Source of the DNA: JBFHNV01 sp965365655
GTDB taxonomy: Bacteria > Pseudomonadota > Gammaproteobacteria > HK1
NCBI GenBank assembly: GCA_965365655.1
Contig: CBDUCN010000051.1
Span: 1-20,892, forward strand
DNA length: 20,892 nucleotides
Reading direction: 5' to 3'
Part shown: positions 14,420-20,892 of the stretch, one piece after another
Position numbering within the stretch: the stretch's first letter is position 1
Layout of the letters: the number at the start of each line of letters is the position of its first letter
The notes under the pieces: model-generated
Databases searched by the model: none
What the model was told of the DNA's origin: nothing
Seen by the model: only the letters and a program-made list of their open reading frames with translations
Position numbers and translations under genes: made by a program

Positions 14420-14836
14420 ATGAAGAAGGACTGGGATTTCGTCCACAACCTCGCCGCGGATGCGAGCTGGACGCCGGGGCTGCGCGAGATCTTCGATTAC
14501 CGCGATCTGGGCATCAAGGCCGCGACCGGCGGCGACTACGTCGCGCACATCATCCGCGCGAACGGCAAGGAGCAGAAGGACGCGGTGCAGCACTGGCACG
14601 TGCACGAGTGCGATTTCCAGCTCGTGCTGGTGCTCAACGGCTGGGCGAAGTTCGAGTACGCCGGCCAGGGCGTGCACACCATCCGCAAGGGCGACTGCAT
14701 CCTGCAGCCGCCGCAGATCCCGCACCGCGAGATCGAGTGCTCGAAGGACTTCGAGGTGCTCGAGGTGGTCGCGCCGGCGGACTTCAAGACCCGCATCGTG
14801 GACGCTCCGGAGGGCGCCAGCGAGGCCGCGGAGTAA
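14420..14836 (+). CDS. Small single-domain cupin
   Basis: The gene encodes 138 aa, with AGGAGGT about 6 nt before ATG 14420. The conserved beta-barrel shows the first cupin motif QHWHVHECDFQ (57-67; H58, H60, H62 and E63 as candidate metal ligands) and the second motif with PPQIPHREIE (97-106; H102). The spacing is that of small mononuclear-metal cupins, which can be sugar or keto-acid isomerases, dioxygenases or ligand binders. It stands alone, convergent with the hydroxyacid dehydrogenase gene. I cannot assign a reaction; a pathway accessory role (isomerase or tautomerase) is conceivable. Confidence 0.82.
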   Translation: MKKDWDFVHNLAADASWTPGLREIFDYRDLGIKAATGGDYVAHIIRANGKEQKDAVQHWHVHECDFQLVLVLNGWAKFEYAGQGVHTIRKGDCILQPPQIPHREIECSKDFEVLEVVAPADFKTRIVDAPEGASEAAE

Positions 14837-14896
14837 GCGCTCCGTCGCGTCACGCGCCGCCCGGGGCTCCGGGCAACGCGCGTCCGTCGCGCGGCC

Positions 14897-14937
14897 GCGA
14901 TGTCGGGAGTCGTCGCCCCGGCGAGTCCCGACATCGC
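14897..14937. terminator. Bidirectional hairpin between the convergent cupin and dehydrogenase genes
   Basis: Perfect 12-bp arms, GCGATGTCGGGA (14897-14908) and TCCCGACATCGC (14926-14937), enclose an inner TCGCC-CC-GGCGA stem. It lies 60 nt after the cupin stop and 6 nt after the dehydrogenase stop. There is no clear U-tract, so it is a structural rather than textbook terminator. Confidence 0.6.
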
Positions 14938-14943
14938 AGTGCC

Positions 14944-15906
14944 TCAGTCGTAGCCCCGTTCGCGCCGCGTCGCCGCCAGCGTGGCCATGGTGTCCAGCAG
15001 CAGGGTGTCGCGCTCGGCCGCGAGATCGGCGATCGGGCGCGTGCCGAAGGCCGCGTCGGCCTGCGCGACCAGCGCCGCCTTGACGTCCGGCGTCAGCGTC
15101 ACGTCGCGCATGTCGCGCCACCAGTCCTCGATCGCGGGCCCGAAGTGATCCAGGAAGTTGCCGAAGCCGCCCGGGCCGCCGGCCAGCGCGCACAGCCGGA
15201 ACGGACCCATCACCCCCCAGCGCAGCCCCGGCCCGTACGCGATCGCGGCGTCCACGTCGTCGACGCTCGCGAGGCCGGTCGCGACCGCGTCCATCGCCTC
15301 GCGCCACAGTGCCGCCTGCAGGCGGTTGACCAGGTGTCCGGGCACCTCCTTGTTCAGCCGGATCGCCTTCTTGCCGAACGCGTCGTAGAACTCGAGCGCC
15401 CAGTCGACCGCCTCGGGCGCCGTGTCGCGCCCGCCCAGCACCTCGACCAGCGGGATCAGGTGCGGCGGGTTGAACGGGTGCCCGACCACGAAGCGCGCGG
15501 CGCCGGGCCGTCCGGCCTGCAGCTCGCTCATGATCAGGCCGGACGTCGAGCTGCTCATGACCACGTCGGCGGGCAGCGCGGCGTCGAAGCGCTCGTACAG
15601 CGCACGCTTCACGTCGCGCTTCTCCGGTGCGCTCTCCTGCACGAACTCGGCACCCGCGAGGGCCTGCTCCACGCTGGCGTGCCACGTCAGGCGCTCCATC
15701 GACGCCCCGTCGGCGATCCCGAGGCGCTCCAGCGCCGGCCACGCGCCGGCGATGAACTGCCGCGCCCGCTGCTCGCCGTCCGGCGCCGGGTCCCAGCCCT
15801 GCACGTCCATCCCCTGGCCCAGGAAGTGCGCCGCCCAGGACGCCCCGATGGTGCCGGCCCCGATGACCGCGACGCGCCGCACCGAGCGTGGATCGCGAAG
15901 CTGCAT
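14944..15906 (-). CDS. 3-hydroxyacyl-CoA dehydrogenase-family enzyme (L-carnitine/L-gulonate 3-dehydrogenase-like)
   Basis: The gene encodes 320 aa, with CGGAGAA about 7 nt before ATG. The NAD motif GAGTIG lies at 16-21. The substrate region has QESAPEKRDVKR (90-101), SSSTSGLIMSE (118-128), GHPFNPPHLIPLVEVLGG (142-159) with catalytic H143 and E155, and HLVNRLQAALWREA with N194. This pattern, with SSTSG and GHPFNPPH, is that of carnitine 3-dehydrogenase and lambda-crystallin/L-gulonate dehydrogenase rather than fatty-acid FadB. It would oxidise a 3-hydroxy acid to the 3-keto acid. A BKACE gene 2.8 kb away could cleave such a product. It is divergent from the SDR at 16153. Confidence 0.83.
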   Translation of the reverse strand: MQLRDPRSVRRVAVIGAGTIGASWAAHFLGQGMDVQGWDPAPDGEQRARQFIAGAWPALERLGIADGASMERLTWHASVEQALAGAEFVQESAPEKRDVKRALYERFDAALPADVVMSSSTSGLIMSELQAGRPGAARFVVGHPFNPPHLIPLVEVLGGRDTAPEAVDWALEFYDAFGKKAIRLNKEVPGHLVNRLQAALWREAMDAVATGLASVDDVDAAIAYGPGLRWGVMGPFRLCALAGGPGGFGNFLDHFGPAIEDWWRDMRDVTLTPDVKAALVAQADAAFGTRPIADLAAERDTLLLDTMATLAATRRERGYD

Positions 15907-16115
15907 GGTCGTTCTCCGTTAAGGTTCGGGGCCTAATTCACCACAAGGGCGTGGCCGGACCAAGGGGCCGCGTGTCCGAGCGGACCGCCGGAACAGCGCG
16001 GGCGCGTGTCCACGGCCGGCGGTGCACGGGTGCCGGGGGCATGCGAGCGTGGGTGCTGCGCTGCGCTCCGCCCCGGGATCGGCTCGGCCCCTGCGGTTGA
16101 AACGCGGCCTTTACT

Positions 16116-16131
16116 GCGGCGTCGACGCCGC
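16116..16131. promoter_or_regulatory. 16-bp perfect palindrome in the leader of the SDR gene
   Basis: GCGGCGTCGACGCCGC is its own complement and ends 21 nt before the ATG at 16153, right after TTTACT (16110-16115). It could be an operator; chance is not negligible in such GC-rich DNA. Confidence 0.35.
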
Positions 16132-16152
16132 CAATTCCGAGGAGCGGGATCG

Positions 16153-16890
16153 ATGTCATTGTCCGACTACAGCAGCGCCCTGGTCACCGGCGCGTCCAGC
16201 GGGATCGGCGCCGCGATCGTGCGCGAGTTCCGTGCGCGGGGGATCGTGGTGCACGCGCTCGCGCGACGTGCGGATCGGCTGCAGGCGCTGGCGCGCGAGA
16301 CCGGCTGCGAGCCGCACGTGGTGGACGTCAACGACACGCCGGCGCTGGCGGCGCTGGCGGCGGAGCTGGGCGCCGACGTGCTGGTGAACAACGCCGGCCT
16401 GGGGCGGGGCTTCGGCAACGTGTTCGCGGCCGACCACGACGACATCGACGTCACCATCGACACCAACGTCAAGGCGGTGCTGCACCTGCTGCGGGCGGCG
16501 CTGCCCGGCATGGTGGAGCGCCGGCGCGGCCACGTCGTGAACATCGGCTCGGTGGCGGGGCTGTATCCGATCAACTCGGCGCTGTACGGCGCGAGCAAGG
16601 GTGCGGTCCACCTGATGGGCATGAACCTGCGCATCGAGCTCGCCGGCAGCGGGGTGCGCGTGACCGAGATCTGCCCGGGGCGCGTGCAGACCGAGTTCTT
16701 CGACGTCGCGATAGACGACGCGTCGGCGCGCGAGCGCATCACCGACACCGGGATCTCGGTGCTGACCGCCGACGACATCGCGGCGGCCGTGCTGTACGCG
16801 GTCGAGGCGCCGTGGCACGTGAACGTGTCCACCATCGAGCTGCAGCCCACCGAGCAGCACTTCGGCGGGGTCCGTTTCAAGTCCGTGTGA
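16153..16890 (+). CDS. Short-chain dehydrogenase/reductase, YdfG-like
   Basis: The gene encodes 245 aa, with GAGGAG about 8 nt before ATG 16153. TGASSGIG lies at 12-19, ALARRADRLQ (35-44) with Arg38/Arg39 implies NADP(H), and NNAG is at 79-82. The catalytic residues are S133, Y145 and K149 (ALYGASKGA). The block 'LRIELAGSGVRVTEICPGRVQTEF' resembles E. coli YdfG and serine/3-hydroxy-acid dehydrogenases, which oxidise 3-hydroxy acids to (semi)aldehydes or keto acids. Its place next to another 3-hydroxyacid dehydrogenase supports a hydroxy-acid substrate, but that is inference. It converges on the MFS transporter gene. Confidence 0.83.
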   Translation: MSLSDYSSALVTGASSGIGAAIVREFRARGIVVHALARRADRLQALARETGCEPHVVDVNDTPALAALAAELGADVLVNNAGLGRGFGNVFAADHDDIDVTIDTNVKAVLHLLRAALPGMVERRRGHVVNIGSVAGLYPINSALYGASKGAVHLMGMNLRIELAGSGVRVTEICPGRVQTEFFDVAIDDASARERITDTGISVLTADDIAAAVLYAVEAPWHVNVSTIELQPTEQHFGGVRFKSV

Positions 16891-16989
16891 CACGGCTACA
16901 GGGCTCGCGGGTCCTGCGCGTGCCGTCGCGAGATGCCGGCAGCGGCGTCCGGGCGCCGTCGCGGCAGGCGTGGCGGAAGCTTCGGTCGC

Positions 16990-18501
16990 TCAGCGCTTGA
17001 TGCGGATCAGCAGCAGCAGCGGAATGATCGCGAAGGACAGCGTCGTGTACAGCAGGAACGCGTTACCGTAGCCGATCATCTGCGCCTGGCGCTGGATCTC
17101 GCCGCCGATGACGGCGAGGCCGCGGGTGGTGTCCATGCTCCAGGCGCCGATCAGGTTCGGGAACTGCAGCACCTCGTTGTACGGGGTCACGTTCTCGGTG
17201 AGGTCGGAGTAGTTCACCTTCGCGGTGCGCGTGACCAGCATCACGCTCAGCGACACGAAGATGCTGGTGCCGAAGTTGCGCAGCAGGTGGAAGATGGCCG
17301 AGCCCTGCGGCAGCAGGCGCTCGGGCAGCGTCGCGAACGTGACGATGGTCAGCGGCACCCACATCATGCCGCAGCCGATGCCCTGCACGATGCCGGTCCA
17401 GGTCAGCGTGAACACCGACACGTTGAAGTCGATGTTGGACAGGTAGATCCCGCTGAAGCCCACCGCGCCCAGCCCCAGGCACAGGCCCCAGCGCGGGTCG
17501 AAGCGCCCCATGCGTCCGGCGATGAAGAACCCGACCACCAGTCCCATGCCGCGCATCGCGAGGAGCAGACCGATGAGGTCGTCCGGGTAGCCCTTCAGGT
17601 TCTGCAGCAGTGCCGGCAGCAGCACGATCGGCGTGAAGTTCAGCATGCCGTACGCGAACACGAAGAACAGCCCCACGCTGTAGTTTCGATCGAGGAACAG
17701 CTGCGGCGCGATGAACGGGCGCTCGTGGGTCAGGGTGTGCGCGACGAACATGTAGAACGCCACGCACATGATCACGATCAGCGCGAGGATCTGCGGCGAG
17801 TCCAGCCAGTCCAGCCGCTCGCCGCGGTCCATGATGAGCTGCATCGCGGTGAGCGCGACGGACAGCGTGAGGAAGCCGGTCCAGTCGAGGCGCGGGCGCT
17901 GCTCGCGCCCGCCGTCGCGGATGATCGCGATGGTGCTGAGCAGCGCGACCAGGGCCAGCGGCACGATGAACAGGAACACGTAGCGCCAGTTGTACTCCTC
18001 CGCGAGGTAGCCGCCCATCACCGGGCCCACCGCCGGCCCGATCACCACGGCCATCCCGAAGAAGCCCTGCGCCATCGCGCGCTGCTCCTTCGGGTAGGCC
18101 GCGAGCAGGATGGCCTGCGACAGCGGTACGGTGGGCGCACCGAAGCCGCCCTGCAGCACGCGGTAGAACAGCAGCGCGCCCAGGCTCTCGGCGGTGGCGC
18201 ACAGCAGGGACGACGCGGCGAAGCCTGCGACCGCCCAGATCATCACGTTGCGCTGCCCGAAGCGCGCGACCAGCCAGCCGGTCATCGGCGTGACGATGGC
18301 GGTCGCGATGATGTTCAGCGTCACCACCCACGCGACCTGGTCCGGCGTCGCCGACAGCGCGCCCTGCAGCTGAGGCAGCACCACGTTCACGACCGTCATC
18401 GTCAGCGCGTAGAGCGCGGTGCAGGTCGAGACCGTGACCAGCACCAGCGCGCGCTGGAACGGCGTGAACGCCTCGTGCGTGGCTGCGGCGGTTGCGCTCA
18501 C
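16990..18501 (-). CDS. DHA2-type (14-helix) major facilitator transporter
   Basis: The gene encodes 503 aa, with a GTG start at 18499-18501 and a weak ribosome site. Many hydrophobic segments run the full length, consistent with the 14-helix EmrB/QacA group. Motif A-like 'GWLVARFGQRNVM' follows helix 2, and 'YRVLQGGFGAPTVPLSQAILL' is the DHA2 helix-4 region. Proton-driven export of drugs or metabolites is typical of this family. No periplasmic adaptor (EmrA-like) gene is nearby, so it may work alone, perhaps exporting or importing an intermediate of the catabolic pathway. It lies downstream of the BKACE gene on the same strand after a 205-bp gap with small hairpins (e.g. CCGTGC-GGAC-GCACGG, 18520-18535). 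Confidence 0.88.
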   Translation of the reverse strand: MSATAAATHEAFTPFQRALVLVTVSTCTALYALTMTVVNVVLPQLQGALSATPDQVAWVVTLNIIATAIVTPMTGWLVARFGQRNVMIWAVAGFAASSLLCATAESLGALLFYRVLQGGFGAPTVPLSQAILLAAYPKEQRAMAQGFFGMAVVIGPAVGPVMGGYLAEEYNWRYVFLFIVPLALVALLSTIAIIRDGGREQRPRLDWTGFLTLSVALTAMQLIMDRGERLDWLDSPQILALIVIMCVAFYMFVAHTLTHERPFIAPQLFLDRNYSVGLFFVFAYGMLNFTPIVLLPALLQNLKGYPDDLIGLLLAMRGMGLVVGFFIAGRMGRFDPRWGLCLGLGAVGFSGIYLSNIDFNVSVFTLTWTGIVQGIGCGMMWVPLTIVTFATLPERLLPQGSAIFHLLRNFGTSIFVSLSVMLVTRTAKVNYSDLTENVTPYNEVLQFPNLIGAWSMDTTRGLAVIGGEIQRQAQMIGYGNAFLLYTTLSFAIIPLLLLIRIKR

Positions 18502-18706
18502 CCGGCGGCCCGGTCGTTACCGTGCGGACGCACGGCGCGCGGCGGTCGCGGCGAAGAACGACAGGCGTGGATTCGACTGCGCGAGGGCGTCGACCGCGCC
18601 GCAACCCTGCGCTCCGGTGCGCTGTCTGCGTCTGTGCGATCGATCACGGCGTGAGCAGGCGGCTCCAGCAGCGGTCCTTGCCGGTGGCGTCGGGGCCGGC
18701 GACGCG

Positions 18707-19639
18707 TCAGAACTTGACGTTGTCGCCGCCCTTCAGCTGCAGCATCTCGCGCGCGTCGGCCGGGCTCGCGACCTCCAGCGACAGGCCCTCGAGGACCTGG
18801 CGCATCTTGCGCACCTGCTCGGCGTTGGACTCGGCGAGGCGCCCGGGACCGCACCACAGCGAGTCCTCCATGCCGACGCGCACGTTCGCGCCCATCGCGG
18901 CACCGATGGTCGCGAGCGGGATCTGGTTGCGGCCCGCGCCCAGGATGGACCACACGTAGTCGTCTCCGAACAGCCGGTCCGCGGTGCGCCGCATGTGCAT
19001 CAGGTCTTCCGGGTGTCCGCCGATGCCGCCCAGGATCCCGAACACGCTCTGCACGAACAGCGGCGGCTTGACGATGCCGCGGTCGAGGAAGTGCGCGAGG
19101 GTGTACAGGTGCGAGATGTCGTAGCACTCGAACTCGAAGCGGGTGCCGTTGCCGCTGCACGCCGTCAGGATCTGCTCGATGTCCTTGAAGGTGTTCTTGA
19201 ACACCAGGTCACGGCTGTTCTCGAGGTGCTCGCGCTCCCACGCGTGCTCGAACTCCTTGAAGCGCCCGAGCATCGGGTACAGCCCGAAGTTCATCGAGCC
19301 CATGTTCAGCGACGCGACCTCGGGCTGGCACTCGAACGCGGGGCGCATGCGCTCCTCGGTGGTCATCCTCGGATGGCCGCCGGTCGTGATGTTCACCACC
19401 GCGTCCGTCTGCTGCTTGATGCGCGGCAGGAACTTCATGAACACCGACGGGTCCTGGGTCGGGCGCCCGTCGTCGGGATCCCGCGCGTGCAGGTGCAGCA
19501 CCGTGGCCCCCGCCTCGGCGGCGCCCACCGCGGCGGCGGCGATCTCGTCCGGCGTCACCGGCAGGTGCGGCGACATCGACGGCGTGTGGATGCTGCCGGT
19601 GACGGCGCAGGTGATGATCACTTTTCGGCTCGATGCCAT
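18707..19639 (-). CDS. Beta-keto acid cleavage enzyme (BKACE, DUF849)
   Basis: The gene encodes 310 aa, with GGAGGAG 7 nt before ATG 19637-19639. The Zn(II)-dependent barrel of the Kce/BKACE family is clear: ITCAVTGS at the start, H49-x-H51 (VLHLHARDP), TTGGHPRMT (85-94), and R254 with E258-D259 (VRVGMEDSLW) matching the metal and catalytic set of 3-keto-5-aminohexanoate cleavage enzyme. The reaction is a beta-keto acid plus acetyl-CoA giving acetoacetate and a new CoA ester, or, for dehydrocarnitine, a betainyl-CoA product. The keto acid may be made by the hydroxyacid dehydrogenase at 14944-15906. The second dehydratase gene lies 34 nt upstream in the same direction, so they probably share a transcript. 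Confidence 0.88.
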   Translation of the reverse strand: MASSRKVIITCAVTGSIHTPSMSPHLPVTPDEIAAAAVGAAEAGATVLHLHARDPDDGRPTQDPSVFMKFLPRIKQQTDAVVNITTGGHPRMTTEERMRPAFECQPEVASLNMGSMNFGLYPMLGRFKEFEHAWEREHLENSRDLVFKNTFKDIEQILTACSGNGTRFEFECYDISHLYTLAHFLDRGIVKPPLFVQSVFGILGGIGGHPEDLMHMRRTADRLFGDDYVWSILGAGRNQIPLATIGAAMGANVRVGMEDSLWCGPGRLAESNAEQVRKMRQVLEGLSLEVASPADAREMLQLKGGDNVKF

Positions 19640-19673
19640 CGTTATCTCCTCCCGGGGGTGTTGAAGGCGGGGC

Positions 19674-20771
19674 TCAGTGCGCGACCGCGTGCTCGCGGAT
19701 CACGTCGGGATCGGGCTCGAGGCCCAGCCCCGGTCCGTCGGGCACGATCATGTGGCCGTCCACCGCGCGCACCGCGTCGCCGTACAGGCTGGCCGGCAGC
19801 GACTTGTAGTAGAAGAACTCGGCCAGGCACTCGTCGGGCAGCGTCGCGAGAAGGTGCAGGCTCGCGAGCAGGCCGGGGCCGAAGTAGGGCGAGTGGGGCA
19901 TCAGCGTCGCGCCCTGCGTCTCGGCCAGCGTGACGATCTTCAGCATCTCGGAGATGCCGCCCACCTTGGTGACGCTGGGCTGCAGGAAGTCGATGCCGCC
20001 GCTCGCGATCATGTCGCGGAACTGGAACGCGGTGCACGCGTTCTCCCCCGCGGCGAGCGGCACGCCGGTCTCGCGGCGCAGCGCCGCGAGCGCCGCGAAG
20101 TCCTCGGGCGGATAGATCGGCTCCTCCAGCCAGTACAGGTCGTAGGGCATCAGCGTGCGGGTCATCGCGAGCGCCTGGTGCGGCGTCCACTCGCAGTTCA
20201 CGTCCACCATCAGCGGCACGCCGACGCCGGCGGCCTCGCGCGCCGCGCGCACCTCGGGCTCGCGCACCTCGTGCAGCTTGATGTGCCGGAAGCCCTCGTT
20301 CACCGCGGCCCGGGTGCGCTCGGCGACCACCTCCGGGTCGGCGTAGCGGAACAGGCTCGCGTACGCCGGAATGCGCATCCGCCGCGCGCCGCCCAGCAGC
20401 CGGTGCAGCGGCTCCCCGGCGGCCTTGCCGGCGATGTCCCACAGCGCGATGTCCACGCCGCTGATCGCGAACAGGGTCACCCCGTAGCGGCCCCAGATGT
20501 GGTTGCGCTGCTGCAGGTCGTGGTGGATGCGCGCGATGTCGCGGGCGTCGCGGCCGATCAGCTGCGGCGCGACGATGCGCTCCACCGCGGCGCGCGTGGC
20601 CCAGGCCGCGCCGTAGCCGAATGCGTCGCCCCAGCCGCTGATGCCGGCGTCGGTGTCGACGCGCAGCAGCACGTAGTCCAGCGCCGTCCAGGCGTTCGCC
20701 GCCCACCCCTCCGCGCCGCCGGAGTCGAACGGCAGGCTGACGTGGAAGGTCTCGACGTTCTCGATCTTCAT
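19674..20771 (-). CDS. Mandelate racemase/muconate lactonizing-family dehydratase
   Basis: The gene encodes 365 aa. The open frame extends to 20879 but the family start is MKIENVETFHVSLPF (ATG 20769-20771, GGGAG upstream). After the capping domain come IKLHEV (K165-x-H167), metal ligands D190 (MVDVNCEWT), E216 (WLEEPIYPP) and E243 (AAGENACT), and H293 (MPHSPYFGPG) as a likely base. The K-x-H motif differs from the K-x-K of racemases and from the protein at 7032, so the two probably act on different acids. It is likely an acid-sugar dehydratase giving a 2-keto-3-deoxy acid. It leads the minus-strand unit with the BKACE gene. Confidence 0.85.
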   Translation of the reverse strand: MKIENVETFHVSLPFDSGGAEGWAANAWTALDYVLLRVDTDAGISGWGDAFGYGAAWATRAAVERIVAPQLIGRDARDIARIHHDLQQRNHIWGRYGVTLFAISGVDIALWDIAGKAAGEPLHRLLGGARRMRIPAYASLFRYADPEVVAERTRAAVNEGFRHIKLHEVREPEVRAAREAAGVGVPLMVDVNCEWTPHQALAMTRTLMPYDLYWLEEPIYPPEDFAALAALRRETGVPLAAGENACTAFQFRDMIASGGIDFLQPSVTKVGGISEMLKIVTLAETQGATLMPHSPYFGPGLLASLHLLATLPDECLAEFFYYKSLPASLYGDAVRAVDGHMIVPDGPGLGLEPDPDVIREHAVAH

Positions 20772-20814
20772 CGGGCTCCCGGTGCGCCGCGCACCGCGCT
20801 CACGTGGGCCCCGG

Positions 20815-20844
20815 AGTATGTCCCCGCCGGGGCGGCGGCGACAA
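20815..20844 (-). promoter_or_regulatory. Candidate sigma-70 promoter for the dehydratase-BKACE unit
   Basis: On the minus strand TTGTCG (20844-20839), an 18-bp spacer and CATACT (20820-20815) precede the dehydratase start by about 43 nt. This is the best -35/-10 pair seen in the window. The last bases of the window (GGCAAGATGG on the plus strand) could belong to a divergent gene outside it. Confidence 0.45.
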
Positions 20845-20892
20845 CGCGGCAGCGGACACGGCGCCGGGGATGCTGGCAAGATGGAGCGCCCG

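Noticed and set aside
16933..18654. 573-codon plus-strand frame opposite the MFS gene
   Set aside because: His/Gln/Arg-rich product, while the minus strand encodes a clear 14-helix transporter.

Overview
The window is very GC-rich DNA (about 70% by eye) with strong G/C at third codon positions. The gene types fit a high-GC proteobacterium, probably a gammaproteobacterium: a PEP-CTERM/exosortase-type surface protein, sigma-54 promoters, and a large catabolic set of SDR, enolase-superfamily and BKACE enzymes. I see no rRNA, tRNA, CRISPR array, insertion sequence or phage gene, and no transcription-factor gene.

Region 1 (1-4133) concerns the cell surface. A secreted protein (minus strand, C-terminus cut by the window edge) has an N-terminal dockerin-like double EF-hand, six 92-residue PKD-type modules and Calx-beta modules. 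Upstream on the same strand lies a 209-aa secreted cohesin-like protein with a PEP-CTERM-like C-terminal anchor. Its upstream region carries a sigma-54 (-24/-12) element and, further up, a TGTAAA-N5-CCGACA element. About 440 bp away, facing the other way, is a second, near-perfect sigma-54 promoter. It reads into a roughly 300-nt unit that ends in a strong intrinsic terminator and holds at most a 62-codon ORF.

Region 2 (4185-10258) holds sugar and sugar-acid catabolism genes. An aldo/keto reductase (minus) is divergent from a plus-strand series: crotonase-family protein, RraA/HMG-aldolase-like protein, mandelate-racemase-family dehydratase, KDPG-type aldolase and 2-keto-3-deoxy-sugar-acid kinase. 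After the kinase comes a 24-codon ORF with a perfect Shine-Dalgarno sequence and its own terminator.

Region 3 (10269-20771) continues the theme in short units on alternating strands: two SDRs, a zinc-independent MDR oxidoreductase and an SMP-30/gluconolactonase (minus); a cupin (plus); a carnitine/gulonate-type 3-hydroxyacid dehydrogenase (minus); a YdfG-like SDR (plus); then a DHA2-type MFS transporter, a BKACE (DUF849) enzyme and a second mandelate-racemase-family dehydratase (minus).

Together, dehydrogenase, lactonase, dehydratase, kinase and aldolase could make a complete De Ley-Doudoroff-type route from an aldose or its lactone to pyruvate and glyceraldehyde-3-phosphate. The hydroxyacid dehydrogenase plus BKACE pair resembles carnitine-type beta-keto-acid cleavage. 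Substrates cannot be fixed from sequence alone. The most unusual parts are the divergent sigma-54 island beside the cohesin/dockerin-like pair, and the 24-codon ORF unit.
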